Notes: generated from the sequence alone by a model not told the origin. Positions 45,369-58,063 are shown, counted from the first letter of the stretch. The stretch is DNA of 64,000 nt from Lactifluus volemus (GCA_022376515.1 WTXI01000103.1:56009-120008), one strand, 5' to 3'. Numbers and translations: made by a program.

Positions 45369-47737
45369 TCAAGGTGTATCAGACTTGGTTATGCTTTGGT
45401 CTTCTTCATGGGCCAGCTCATCAGTAGTTCTCACTTGCTGTTTACTTTTTGTTGGCAGCCTCCTGTAGTCATCTGAAAATTGTCAGTATTCACCTATGAT
45501 ATCATATATGCAAGTGTTTTACTTATGTTCACTTTGATGGTTGATATCGAGAAGGACAGGGTCCACAGCGAGCATGTTAGGGCTTCCAGGCAGGTTGAGG
45601 TCAGTACTTGGTAACTCTGGTGTTGGCACAGACAATATATCCAATGTCTCCACTGGGACTTCATACTGTGGTGGTCCATCATTTGGGCCATTGATGGGAA
45701 TTGGTGTCAGATAACCATGTGGTAGTAATCTGGACATTTGTCTTTGGTTAATGATTGTCGTACTCTCTTGACTCGGAGCAATGTTGCTGGTTTCAGAACT
45801 TGCTATATCAGTTAGGTTGTGCCCAGATGCTGCTGTTGACTGAAAATTCTCAAGGTCTTTGTCATGGCCTCTTGTATTGTCCTTGGCTTTCTGCCTGGCT
45901 GGTCTTGCATTGCTTGACATGACAGCTGGTATCACTTCTTGATCACCATACAGGGCCTTCTGTAGTTGAGAGTGTCTCCGAGTCTGAAAGTGGCTGAAGC
46001 GGAATACTTGGTCAGCACTTTGTGTTGTCTGTCAGCTTTGTATGTGCTCGAAAAAACTTTGTAGCTGTTTTTTCTTGAGATTTCGGGGATCACAGATGTT
46101 GAATCCAGTTGGCATATATTTGGCATCCACAAATTTGAGTGTATCCTCTGCTAGACTGCTATATGGCACACGGGCTGTGTGTCCAGATGCAAGCTCTACA
46201 GAATTAGAACACTCTAGTCTCAATCTAGATCAAGGACATACTGTAGTGCTTGCTGAGGTAATCTCGCATGAGTTGCTCTAAATTATGTTTCTTCAATTTG
46301 GCCAGGTTCTCATCTGGGAAAATAGGAAAGCCCTCTGATGTAGTTTTGATGGATAGCTCCATGGTCCCCTCCTCATTTGGTAAAGCACCTGTGGGCCCAG
46401 AATTTTTGATCCAGTGAATGTGCTTGATATATTCCCCAAAGTGACGCTGAATAGGCTGGAGTTAACTTTCATACACTTTGAAGAATGATGTATAATCAAC
46501 GTCCATCTCTTTAGCTATATTCTCATATCTAACATACTTGGTGAGAAAAAGTCACTTTTAACACCAGCATCACTCACACGTCAACAACAAACTTTTTATC
46601 AGATCTCATGTAGCCATAGAATGTCATTGTAGAGATACCCATTTCCTGTGAGCATTTCTTTAACCATTGCTTGAGTTTTTTATGTGCTGACTTTTCTGCT
46701 ATCCTTTTTGAAAATAAATCAGGATTAGTGAATGTGTTGACAATATGCTGGCATGTAATGACAATATATTGCCGATTGTCAGGTAAACTGCCGTCACATA
46801 AGCAAACTGCCGTAGTTGCCATCATCGGCAAACTGCCGAAGTTGCCATCATAAACTGCCGAGTTGCCATCATCGGCAAGCTGCCGGAGTTGCCATCATCG
46901 GCAAGCTGCCGGAGTTGCCATCATCGGCAAGCTGCCGTAGTTGCCATCATCGGCAAACTGCCGCAGTTGCCGTCACATCGGCAAACTGCTGTTGTCGGCA
47001 CATGGTAGACATCTAGTAGAACACTCACTGGTGTTGAATCTGAGGATCATTTCCTTTAGTCTTGTATTCCTGTACCATCCGGAGAATTTCCTGCTTTTTT
47101 TCCTCATCCATGCGGTTAAACACTCGCCTCGCTGCTGAGGTTCGGCATTGAAACTCAGAGTCTGCTGATGGTAGAAGGCCCTTCTCCTGGATGATGTTTT
47201 GAATTTCAGATTGCACTTCATTCTTGCATGTCTGCAAAACAACTTGTGTCCTTGAAGTGTATAACAGGCTCTTTGATGCCTTTATTGTGGCATATGGGCG
47301 CCAGTTATTAGCAACCCATCTACCAAGATTCTGAACAGTCATGCCATTATGATAAGAAAAAACTTATTCAGTTATTTTATGTGCACAGTGCACACCTTCA
47401 CACGAGATTCTACTTCATCACTGCTCATAGATCCAGGTCCATCCTTTGCCCAGTAGTCAAAGATTGCAGGTAGTATGTTTGATTTAAAGATATGGCTACG
47501 TCGTTCAGGTTGTGCCTGAGATCGATATTCATGTTTAAAGGGCTCAATGACATGTCGCTCTTCTGCTGTGTAAAGACAATCTCTCCTTGGTTTCTTTACT
47601 TTAGATGCCATTATGGGGGGGATGGGGGATGCCATTGTGGTGGTGATAGGGGATGTCATTGTGATGGTGATGGGGTAAGGAATCTGGTGTTGACTTATCG
47701 TACAGGGCTGTTGAGATGCAAACTGTGTCTGGGACAA
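45369..47737 (-). pseudogene. Companion gene 3: multi-exon unknown protein, one in-frame stop
   Basis: Exon 1 47737-47396, intron 65 bp, exon 2 47330-47029 are well defined and join in phase 0 (RHVIEPFKHEYRSQAQPERR, FDYWAKDGPG, RVK then NLGRWVANNWRPYATIKASK). Later pieces: FTNPDLFSKRIAEKSAHKKL (about 46735-46580), EMDVDYTSFFKVYE (about 46510-46465), PIFPDENLAKLKKHNLEQLM (about 46460-46240), VPYSSLAEDTLKFVDAKYMP to TGA 46032-46034. The same frame then continues to 45535, and a last exon ends TGA 45369-45371 (DYRRLPTKSKQQVRTTDELA). The TGA after HIQS would be one CGA change. A 24-25 bp CGGCA array fills intron 2. It looks like a recurrent agaricomycete transposon-linked family, with no known function. 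Head-to-head with the transposase gene, 513 bp apart. Confidence 0.65.
46785..46995 (+). repeat. Array of GTTGCCATCATCGGCAARCTGCCG units in an intron
   Basis: About seven 24-25 bp units, each with CGGCA and its inverse TGCCG a few bases apart (CGGCAAACTGCCG), so each unit is a small palindrome. It falls between exons 2 and 3 of companion gene 3. Confidence 0.88.
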
Positions 47738-48250
47738 TTACCTAAACACGTTGTAGTCATGAGGCAAGTGCCCTGACCACATGTGTCAGATAGTCCCTTA
47801 TCTCCTTTATCGGGGAGAGGCAACTCATCTGATTTATCCCACTTCATCTTCAAATGCATGGATGACTATTATTATTCTCTCAAGTGCCAAAGTTGCATTG
47901 GCCTTATACCTAAAGGTCTTGTCAAGGCAGGCTGGAGCCAGAGTAAAGCTGATTATATTGTAGATAAGCAAGTTCATCGATGTCGACTATACCTAATGTA
48001 GAAGTGCCTAATGCACGGGTTTAGCTAAATATGGTACAGTAAAGGGGAGATAAGCACATTGCCATATCTGGCACAGCGTACCTGACTATCAGGCAATCGA
48101 TCATAGGAATGTCTTAATTAAGTTACGTGTTCACTTGAAGGTTAGATAGCATTATTACTCATATAGTAATGATATTTACCATCTGATCTCACGGCACAAC
48201 ATCAAGGGTGGGCCAAGGGCATACCTGACTCTTACATCAACCTCATTTCT
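47738..48250. promoter_or_regulatory. Shared upstream region of companion gene 3 and the transposase gene
   Basis: 513 bp between divergent start codons, AT-rich, no arrays and no other gene. Probably a bidirectional promoter, by position only. Confidence 0.4.
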
Positions 48251-49004
48251 ATGCAAGTTTCTATGGCCACAGAATCAAGAAAACGAAAACGAGGAAAGTA
48301 TCAGAATCGGTTGGTAGAAGATAATGATGAAGCAATTGACATTGTCAGTTTCAAAGAGGTGAATACCAACACACCTGGTGGACCAGTTACAAAAAGGGTT
48401 CAAATACCCCTAAGACCCAATGTCACACTCAGGAAAAGCACAGATTGCCCTAGAGAATCCTCATCTAATCTACAGTTCGAAGCTTTTGAGGATGCTCAAA
48501 TGGATATAGACACACCTGATGATGAACAACAAGCAAATGAAACCCCGGTGTGTAAAGTCTTTTATAGAAAAATATTAAAATTTAATTTTTTAATAAATAT
48601 TGTAGCAGAATGTGTATTTGCAAGAGTTCACCCGTCATGCTAGTGGTTTACTAGCTGCTCTACTTTCTCGAGAAGCATTACCAAACCATGGAAGATGCAT
48701 GCAATGTCCAGAGCATAGGTATGCAAGATGGAGATGCAAGGACTGCACCACAAGCCCCCTTCTCTGTCGCCTTTGCATGCGTCACTCCCATCTTGACAGC
48801 CCACTCCACTGTATTGAATACTGGACAGGGTCATTTTTCCGCCCAGCACACCTCTGGGAAGTTGGTGTATACATTTTAGTTCAACACCACCTGGGAGTAA
48901 TGGTCTGTAAGCACCTGACATTTCAAAAAGAAGCTTTGGAGAAGATGCAACGTGTCAGGGATAAAGAAGAGGAGGCAAAATTACAAGCAGAAGGTACTGG
49001 TGGC

Positions 49005-49050
49005 ACAACGGCAGCGGCAACGGCAACATCGGCAACGGCAACGGCAACGC

Positions 49051-49147
<97 letters not shown>

Positions 49148-49150
49148 TGG
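49005..49150 (+). repeat. (GGCAAC)n hexamer tract in the transposase coding exon
   Basis: About 16 near-perfect GGCAAC units (49050-49143), preceded and followed by looser copies to about 49245. Encodes alternating Gly-Asn. Carries the CGGCAAC core of the non-coding arrays. Confidence 0.92.
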
Positions 49151-52131
49151 CGGCAGCAGCAACATCGGCGGCAACGAGGCAGCGGCAACACCGGCGGCAA
49201 CAGCAGCGGCAACGGTATGGGCAGCAGCAGCGGCAACGACAATGACAATGGCATTGGAACAGACATCAGCATCCGAGTCAGCACCAGCATTGACACCAGT
49301 AACACCTGCAGCTGCAGACTTGGAATTGGAACTTGAAGATGGTGATCAAGACAATAATGATAAAGACATGCCCATGGCTGATTCTGATCTTGTGGCAATC
49401 AGTGGCTATCTTGACAATATCACAATATCTGATGCCGATCATGCTATGTTCAACCCTCCTCCCAGTCTTTCTATCCTCGATATTCATGCACCAAGACAAG
49501 ATGCATTAAACAACCATTATGTGCGTGTGGTGCATGTAAATGGAGTTCACCATATTGCCCTTGTCACTTGCCCATGCCATGGTGCCGAGGCTATTCATGC
49601 TGATCTCATGTATTGCCGACTGGTGCCTACAACCTTCACTCGCTATCAAACACTTTTCTCTGTAGCAGTATTAGATGACTTTCGCATCTCAAATTTGGAA
49701 TGCAAAGCATCTGCCTATCAATACTTCCAAAAGCTTCGCCGCCTCACCTATCCAATGACACCATCACGCACACCAAATTTATATCAGGAACTGCTAAGGC
49801 TATCTCGTGCATGGAGATGGCTGAAAAAGATAAAATGGGCAGGATATGGGCATGAGACAGTTGATTTCAATCAACCCACACCAGGGGAACTTGCCAATTT
49901 CTGTCCGGCTTGTCCACAGTCTAGCATCAATTTGCCATCAAATTGGAAGGAAGACCCTAATGAGTGTGTTTTAGAGTATTTATCAGTCTTCTAGCAAACT
50001 TACTCTTATTCAGATGGGTGTACAAACGGATGTTTGTAGCTGATGGCAACTTCAAGGCAGACCACATCAGGCAAAAGAACAAATCTGAAGTCTGGCTTTC
50101 AGAAGGTGGTGGAATGATGTCAAAGGTGGTGGATTATGAGCACTTCTTAGAAAGTGCAGTAGAACGCCGAACTGTGAGTGTCATATGTTGCTTTTCCGTG
50201 CAAATCACTTGTATAAAAGGATATAGATTTAGCTAATTTATTCTTACACAGAAAGCCCCATGTTCAAATCAGTTTCGTGCTATTGAGCTGGCAATGCTAG
50301 GGTCTAAAGCCTGTGATGTCACTGGTGTTGTGGCCGTTGCTTGTGCTCGCCATGGCTTCTTTGCCCCAAATGGCATTGCAAATCTCTTTGAGGAGAGCAA
50401 CAAAAAAATGTGGATTGGGTACTCTTACAAGCTCTCAAACAAACAAATGTGGACCCCACACAGGGTGCAATGCTCATTTATGATATTGCCTGTCAGTACT
50501 TTATTCATCTTCAGGACCGCATTGGCCATCTGTTGCCAGAGAAATTATCCCTGGATCGTGCTATTGGTCTATTTCATGTGCATGGCCACAAGGAGGAGTG
50601 CTTCTTTCGCTTTGCAACATCCTTTATTCCAGGTGCAGCAGTTACAGCAGGTGAAATCTTGGAGACACTGTGGTCATCTCTAAATGCCATCACACCTACT
50701 GTTCGCACAGCAACACTAGCAAATCGTGCAGAGACTATTGATGACCATGCCACAGACTCAAATCACAAAAAAATGCTTAATATAGGTTAGTAAAAATGCT
50801 TTGATAGCATCAATGTCATAAGCTTACTGTATATGTATTTTGAAGTTTCCACCTTGTGCACCAGATATGCTCAAGCATCTGCTATGGCACAGACAACAAG
50901 GGAATACTTTAAAAAGTTATCATCTGCTGCTAGTATGGCCAACCAAAGGCAGTGGAGGAAAGAGATTCGACATGCTGAGTCTCGCCGCCTTGCCGACCCA
51001 ACAGCAATGGATATTCTTCGTGTGCAAAAACACAAACAAAATGATAAATCAATGCCTTATACAGAGGGAAGGGATCACACTTTAGTGGAGGAGTGGGTCC
51101 AGATGGCACTGGATGTAGAAGAAAAACAGTAATTATTTTATATTCTCACTATCTTACAAACTAATGACATTTGAAAGAATTGAACTTCAGGATCACTTAC
51201 GACGACGCTCTAGTAGAGGTCACTCGGAACAGGATGACAAGCACCTTCAACAATTGTCTGAATCTCTCAATGCTCAATTCTTGGTACTTCAAACACTCCA
51301 GCAGCGTGTTCCAGGCATCTCTGGAGATTTCAACCAGATTATTGGAGACACTGAACCCTTATTTGATGACCTTGATGAAGAGGACCTGATGATTTGTGAG
51401 CTCAATACTGTACCAACACTCTCAACATAGTTGTTGCTCACATGGTTAATAGCCACAGAGTCAACAACCACACAATCAGCCACTGCACAGCTGGTAGTGG
51501 CACATTCGGCAACAACACAGTCGGCAAAGTCAGCAACGGCAATGGCAACGGCAACGACTCGGACAGAGTCGGCAACACAGTTGGCATCCTCCCCTATAGA
51601 ACAAATTCACTCTATGCCATTGCATATGCCATCTACATCTCAATCTCCTAACTCTTTACATCGGGCAATGGAATTGATACTTAGAGAGCAGCAGGCTGCC
51701 CGGCTTCTCAACTCTTTGCGAGAAACAATTGCAGACAAGTCATTTCAATACTCTCATCTTTTACGTGTTGCTCCACGCAAAACAGTTCGCAGTCGTGCAA
51801 GATCAGCAGTTATCCAGCTGAATGACCAGATTTCCCATTATTGCCGGGTATACAGCAGGTGCCAGTTGGCAATGACCCGGCTTGGTGCGGAGAAGGGCAT
51901 CTTATCCAAGTTTAGGGTCTTATCAAAAAAAGATGTCAAGTCAAGTACTGCACTATTAGACCCTAACAAACCTGGTTCCTCAACACTTCAGCTCTCTTGG
52001 ATATGGCAAGTTGAGTCTAACATAGAGCAAGGAAGCACACAAGCCTTGCAGGAATGTGTGTGCTTTTCTTGAATCTTGTGAATGTCATAGCTTATCATGT
52101 CCTCTTAGTTGAACGAGTCCATTGGCTACGT

Positions 52132-52276
52132 TGGAGGGGCGTGTGCTGCCACTCTCGATGAGGTTTCGCGTCAAGAACCCTTGTTCGTCATTACATCAGC
52201 GGTCTAGTTTACGTGCTCAGCTACTCGGCGCCTGTTCTCAGGGCCTCGCCCCGCCTGTTCCTTATCCCCTATTCCA
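52132..52276 (-). repeat. 3' LTR of gypsy element 2
   Basis: 145 bp. The pol frame terminates inside it (stop at 52204-52206), so coding and LTR overlap by about 70 bp. Confidence 0.95.
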
Positions 52277-55200
52277 TGCTCCCCCCTCGCGAATAGCGGT
52301 GTCCGCACCGCTTTTGCCTCTTCGCAGTTTGGGTTATCCTTCAGCCACTCTTCCTGCTCTGCTTCCAACTTCCCATTTGGCTTCGGCGTGAACTCCCTCA
52401 ATCTTCTCGCGCTGAACTCTCCTTCAACTTCGGTGCCCTCTAGCCTCTCGAGCGTGTACGCGTTCCGGATGCGGGTTCGGATTCGGTATGGTTGGGACCA
52501 TTTTGGAACCAGTTTTCGCTCCGTCTTGAACGTGTAATCTAGATCACTGCGATAGACCTGAACCAGTTGTCCTTCCTGAAATATTACCTCACCTGAGCGT
52601 TTTGTCATTCGCCTGTCGAATGCATTTTTCCGGTTGATTGCGTGCTTAACTATCGCTTCGTAACCATCAACGCGTTGTTGTGCCGCATATGCCATGTGCA
52701 CCGCTGCCTCTGCCTCCGTTGGTGCCTCCTCGCCTGCCGACTCTGTTGTCGTTCTCGGGGTGTCGATCGCCATCCCGAGTAGCAGCTCCTTAGGGGTGAA
52801 TTTGAGCGCTGGTAAGATGCGTCTGTTGAGGGCGGCGACCGCCGTGTCGAGGTGATCGGGCCATGCTCGGGGAAGGTTTCCCCAGCTCCCGTCATCGTCT
52901 TGCTCACCGATCTCAGGTGCGCACATGCGTTTCAGGATGTGTAGGAGGATCTTGTTCGTGCCCTCCACTAGTCCATTGACCCATGGTGAATACGCCGGCG
53001 TTACGTGGTGTTTGCATGCGTTAGCCTCGCAAAGCTCCCGCACTGCCCCATTGTTGAAATGCGAACCGCCGTCCGTCATGAACGCTTCCGGCGCTACGAA
53101 GTTCTTGCTGATGGTACTGAGTGCGTCGACGGTGGTTTTGGCTGTGCCTGCCGATTTGTACTTGAAGGCCCACACGTGCTGCGAGAAGGTGTCTAGGTAC
53201 AGGGCAATTGTGTGGTACCCGCCTTTCCCTGCCGGCATCGATAGGTAGTCCCCGACTAGCAGTTCGAAGGGGTGCCGCCTAGTGATTGGCTGGAGTAGAG
53301 CATTCAGTCGGGTTGGCCCGAAGCTCTTGCACTGTGTACAGCCGCGTATTGCGCGGATTATCGCGAGGTCAAGGTCGGGGCTCGTGATTCGGTCCATCAG
53401 CGTGATCTTGATGCTATCCCGTCCCATGTGGCCTCCTTGTTGATGCTGCTCGCTCGCCATTGCTTCTGCCTCTGTTCTGGATATGCACTCGGTTCTGGTT
53501 CGTGCTCGTGTGCTTGTGCCGCCGTGGAGTTTCCACAGTTTCCCCTCCTCGAGGACGTACTGGGATGCTCTATGCCGGGCTTGTTTTCGGTCTCGTACCG
53601 TTCTTGCGCTGTCCTGTCCTCTGATAGCATCTATTACTTCAATGAACAGATGCTCACCCTTGAGCCGCTCCTGGAGCGCTTCCACTTGCTCCTCTGTTGC
53701 TCCTTCGAGAGTCAGCAGAATGTCGTTGACCAGTCCCACTTGGTCATCTCTGTCGGGGCTCACTGTCCAGGTGTGTCCATCCTCGCCTGTTACTGGTTGT
53801 CCCTCCCATTGTCTGCTCAGCCCATCCGCTACTACGTTGATCTTCCCGGGAACGTGGCGTACGTCTACGATCTGGTGGCCCAGTATGCCATCTCGCCATC
53901 GCGCGTGGACCACGCTTGGCTTCTCGCTGAGGAGTGTGTCGCGTAGGGCTCGGCAGTCTGTTTCGATCTCTACTGGAAAGCCCCACACGATGTCCGAAAA
54001 TTTGTCTAAAGCAAACTTAAGGGCAGCGAATTCCAGCAAGAATGGCTTGTACTTAGCTTCTGCCGGGGATGTGCGCTTGGACGCGAAGGCGATCGGGTGT
54101 AACTTCTGCGTCACTTTCCCGTCTGGTCTCGTATGGGGGGACCTCTGAGCTAGCACGCCGGCAAACCCATCCATGCACCCATCTGTTGTGACTACGAATG
54201 GTGTTCCATCCCACCTCGGGCCTCGTAGAATTGGCTCCGACATGATTGCGATCTTGAGGTCTAGGAACGCCTTTGTCTGTCGTTCCTTCCACTTGGGTTC
54301 AAGGCTATGTGCCGCCATGACTCTGCGGTATGCCGTTTTTGTACATGGTTACGGCAACGCTACCTCTGCTAGCAGGTCTCGCAGTGGACCCTCGATTCGC
54401 GCGTACCCTCGTATCAGGTCTCGGAAGTGTCCTGTGAGGCCCAGGAAGGACACCAGGTTCAGTGCGTTGCTGGGCTTCTTCCAGTCCACTATTGCCGTCA
54501 ACTTTGTGAGATCTGGCAGTACTCCTTTCGGGCCTATTCGTGCTCCCGCAAACGTGACTTCCGACATGAAGAGCTTCGACTTAGCAGCTGATAGGGAGAG
54601 CTTCCGCTCGCGGACTCGATCCATGATCTTGACGAGCTTGCCCTTCATTCCCTCAAAGGTGTCCGCTGCCATGCCTCCGTCATCCACAAATATCTCCAGT
54701 GTCTCGTCTGCTATCAGGTCGTGCAGGTGGTTGGCGGCCATCGCGGCAAATGCGGTTGGCGCCCCTGTCAGTCCGAACGGCATCCTTGTGTACCAGAAGT
54801 GTCCCAGGCCTTCTATGTAGAAGGCTGTATACGGCTGTGACTCCTGATCGATCTCGACAGCATAGAATCCGGACGCGAAGTCGATCGTGCTGACGTACCG
54901 GTGGCCGCTCAGCCTATGCTGCTTTGCCCGTATGTCCCCCTGTGGCATTGGGGCTACTTTTGCGTGTTTGTTAACCTCTCGGAAGTCCTGGCATATTCGC
55001 CATTTCTGTTCTTCGTGTGGCAGGTTCGCTTCTGCATTTTCGGGCTCGTGTCTTTGCGGTACTGGGAACTGCGGTGCGAGTCCCGCGGCCTCGCATTCTG
55101 CGTTTACCCTTTGCTGGAGTTCTTCGAGCGTCAGCCCTACTCCTTCGTGCTGCTTCTGTCCCAGTGTGGTCGCCGAAACACATTTGATTCTGGCTGGGTC

Positions 55201-56316
55201 TGCTTGCTCGATAATTCCCGCCTCGAGCATCTCTCGGACTTTCTGGTGCAGGTACCTCCGCTGGGGTGGTGTAAACGTTCACTGTCTCGCCTTCATTGGT
55301 AGCTGGGTGTCTGGTGGTATTGCCAAGTGAAGCTTGGCGTCCTTTGCTGGCACCACCTCGCGTACTGTGAGGGCAAAGCAGTCAGCATATGTCCTCACCA
55401 ATTCACGCACCTCTTCTTGTTGGCTGTCGCTTAGGTCATTTCCGATCTTGATCGCTCTTAAGACCGCTTCTACTCTTCTGGGGTGGAATGGGTTTGTCTG
55501 TCGCTCGGGGATCGGTGTCGCTGCTCTGTGGCTTTCCTGTCGTTCTGGTGTTCTCTTCTGCTGCTCTTCTTGTCTGTTGGTCTCTTCCACGTTGTTGACT
55601 ACTGCGGGTGTTCTTTTCCGACCTTGCTTCCAGTCCGCAGCTGGCGGCATGCCTTGAAGGGCTAGCCTTGCGTAGTACTGGTTCCTTATTTGGTTCGTCA
55701 GTACTGCCCTTCTATTTGTATCACTCACCTGGATTTCATCACGCTCATAGTCGTGCTGTGCTCGGAACTATTTGAGCAACGGTTTCCCTAGTAGGAAGGA
55801 CCACCCTCCCGCACTGTCGAAGACTTCGAACGTGCCCGTCGTCTGGACGCCTTCCAGCTCGATTGTGCCTGTCCACCTCGCCTCTGACGCTGTTTGGGTT
55901 CCATTTGCCATGCGCAGGGCACGTTTTGATGGCTGCCACGACCCCAGCCTGTGCCTGACGTGCTCGAAAACGGTTTTGCTCATCGCGCAGATCATCGCTC
56001 TATCGTCGATCGTCGCTCGCACTCGGACCACTTCTCCTTTTGGTCCTAGTAGTCGGACCTCGTGGACGAATGGCTGTGCTGTTTCCGAGTCTCCCCCGAC
56101 CGCGTACAAGTCGACCATTTCATATTCTCGCTCTGTACTAGCCACTTCTGTGCTCGCCTGTCGTAACTGTCCGTCCTCGTCTCTCCTGTCGTCTGTGTGT
56201 GGTTCTCTCCTTGGCGTAGCACTTGTATTCGGGGTCGTCCGCTCGCCTTCTATGCGGTCGACCCTTCTCCATTTCCCGACTCTGTGTGCTGTGCTCCTCC
56301 GTCCCACTCTTGCCAC
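52204..56316 (-). pseudogene. gypsy element 2 Pol (PR-RT-RNH-INT) with three in-frame stops
   Basis: A single frame from the gag overlap to 52204 broken by TAG 55768-55770, TGA 55279-55281 and TAA 54349-54351. Protease-like segment VRATIDDRAMICAMSKTVF (about 56020-55960), where the usual DDGA of this lineage reads DDRA (GGA to AGA would explain it). RT: CQDFREVNKHAKVAPMP, YVSTIDFASGFYAVEIDQES, MPFGLTGAPTAF, FVDD (about 54690). RNase H: PFVVTTDGCMDGFAGVL (about 54200). Integrase: GGHMGRD, CTQCKSFG, GDYLSMPAGKGGYH, FMTDGGSHFNNG, WVNGLVEGTNK. No chromodomain, unlike element 1. Confidence 0.93.
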
Positions 56317-57833
56317 ACCTCCGTCTCCGTGTCCACCAGGTGCACTTGGATTCCCGTTAGCCTGTCGGCTTGGCCTAGTACGGCTGTGCAGATGGCACGC
56401 CAGCAGGACTCCTCTGGGGTTAGCCTGTTAGCGCTGCCACTTGGTACCGGGCATTGTATCCCGATGTGACCGTGTGTGCCGCATCTATAGCACTCTCCCG
56501 TGCACACTGCTGCCGTTCCGGGCCTCAGCGGAACTGGGGTTCCTCGCGTGATTGAGTCGCCGCTATTCCTGCCTGCGGTCCACTGGGCTAGCTGGCGCCT
56601 GTAGGTGGCGTGGCCTGCGTCTGTGTCAGTCTGGTGTAGGAACGTGGTGAGTCGCTGCCTCATGTCTGCCTTTTCAGCTTCCGTCGCTGGGGCTCGCTGC
56701 TGGGGACTTCTGGGTGCGCTGGTCGTGTATGGGCCTGGGCGCGACGGGGAAGGAGCTGCCGTCGTGTTGCCTCCGGCTGCTCCGGTCGTTGCTATCTGCG
56801 GAAGGGTTCCATATTGCTGTGGTCTGGCGTTTCCCACCTGCCTCGTCGTTTTCCGGTCCATGCTAAGGTCCTTGACCATAGACGTTAGGTCCCGGATGGT
56901 CTTTTCTGCGCTGGCTCGCTCTAACAGTTGGTCCATGTCGACCGCTTTCACGTTGTTAGTGAATGTGGTCCAATCAGTAAAGTTTCGCTGTATCCCTTTT
57001 CTGACTGACCCAGGCAACTGGTTCATCACCTGCTGGATGTACTCCGTCCTGCCTTCGAGTTCGCACGCCTTGGCCTTCTCGAGTATCTCCTCCGCCCACG
57101 CGATATGTGCATGTTGCACCCTGCCCATGTAGGGGACCATAGTTCCGACGTCCTGTGGCTTGAGCTTGTAGTTCACCAGGTCATCCGTCATCTGCATGAC
57201 TGTTTTGACTGCCAGGGGCTGAGTGTCCCACCGTGCTGTGAACGCCGGTTGTAGTCGGTCCCAGTCCTGGCGTACGACTGCCGGGAGGGCTTTGTGCCAC
57301 TCTTCCGCTGGGGAATCAACCTCTAGGCGGAGGGGAAGGAAGTCCGCCTTCACGCGGGAAGTTGTGATGCCGCTCAGCATCATCTGATACTCTAGGTCTC
57401 GCAGGAACTTTCTTGGGTTCTGGTTACGCAGTCCCCCGAACGGTTCTACAGTTGCTGTGGCCATCAGTCTTGTTGGAACTGTGGTTGCTGGCTGTGCGAC
57501 TTGGGCCTGTACAGGTAGTGTTGGCCACTGGATTCTCTGTGTGGGGTCAGCTATGGTTGCTTGGTTCAAGCCTAACGGGCTCGGTCCTAGAGGTGTGAGC
57601 GGGGCCGTATGAGGTGCTGGGGATGAGGATAGGGTGGAGGGTGGACTAAAGTCTGATGTGTCGTCGGTTGGTGTGTCCGCACGTAAGAGCTCGTCTACGT
57701 CTGGGCTTGAGCTTCTGCTCGCTGATGCTGGGATGATACTGATGTTTTCGTCTGGGGGGGGTGTGATGAGCGTGCTGGTTTTGGGTTTTACTTTTACTGC
57801 TCGTGGCGGGGGAACTCGAGTTGGGGGTGACAT
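56250..57833 (-). CDS. gypsy element 2 Gag with zinc knuckle
   Basis: 527 open codons from ATG 57833. Helical capsid-like centre (PFGGLRNQNPRKFLRDLEYQ, SPAEEWHKALPAVVRQDWDR, NFTDWTTFTNNVKAVDM) and knuckle CYRCGTHGHIGIQC (CX2CX4HX4C) near 56500-56460. It overlaps the pol frame at 56316-56250, consistent with -1 frameshifting. Gag is intact although pol carries three stops. Confidence 0.93.
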   Translation of the reverse strand: MSPPTRVPPPRAVKVKPKTSTLITPPPDENISIIPASASRSSSPDVDELLRADTPTDDTSDFSPPSTLSSSPAPHTAPLTPLGPSPLGLNQATIADPTQRIQWPTLPVQAQVAQPATTVPTRLMATATVEPFGGLRNQNPRKFLRDLEYQMMLSGITTSRVKADFLPLRLEVDSPAEEWHKALPAVVRQDWDRLQPAFTARWDTQPLAVKTVMQMTDDLVNYKLKPQDVGTMVPYMGRVQHAHIAWAEEILEKAKACELEGRTEYIQQVMNQLPGSVRKGIQRNFTDWTTFTNNVKAVDMDQLLERASAEKTIRDLTSMVKDLSMDRKTTRQVGNARPQQYGTLPQIATTGAAGGNTTAAPSPSRPGPYTTSAPRSPQQRAPATEAEKADMRQRLTTFLHQTDTDAGHATYRRQLAQWTAGRNSGDSITRGTPVPLRPGTAAVCTGECYRCGTHGHIGIQCPVPSGSANRLTPEESCWRAICTAVLGQADRLTGIQVHLVDTETEVWQEWDGGAQHTESGNGEGSTA

Positions 57834-57918
57834 TCCGCTTGCTTTATGCGTGCTGTTCTTGTGCTTTTTTATGTCTCCGCTCGGCCTCGAGGGTTGAGTC
57901 TCACTGTTGTCACCACGT

Positions 57919-58063
57919 TGGAGGGGCGTGTGCTGCCACTCTCGATGAGGTTTCGCGTCAAGAACCCTTGTTCGTCATTACATCAGCGGTCTAGTTTACG
58001 TGCTCAGCTACTCGGCGCCTGTTCTCAGGGCCTCGCCCCGCCTGTTCCTTATCCCCTATTCCA
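57919..58063 (-). repeat. 5' LTR of gypsy element 2
   Basis: Identical by eye to 52132-52276. Confidence 0.95.

Larger units (their letters stand above)
52132..58063 (-). mobile_element. Ty3/gypsy element 2, inserted in the transposase gene
   Basis: 145-bp LTRs 52132-52276 and 57919-58063 (TGGAGG...ATTCCA), identical by eye, with 4-bp duplication ACGT (52128-52131 and 58064-58067). Excision gives TGG CTA CGT GCA CGT, restoring W-L-R-A-R of the transposase. Minus-strand gag and pol, with pol at -1 relative to gag. Candidate primer-binding site TGGTGACAACAGTGAG just inside the 5' LTR (about 57915-57900). Identical LTRs imply a very recent insertion. Confidence 0.96.

Noticed and set aside
54173..57897. 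Plus-strand open frames across gypsy element 2
   Set aside because: Antisense shadows of the well-supported minus-strand gag and pol.
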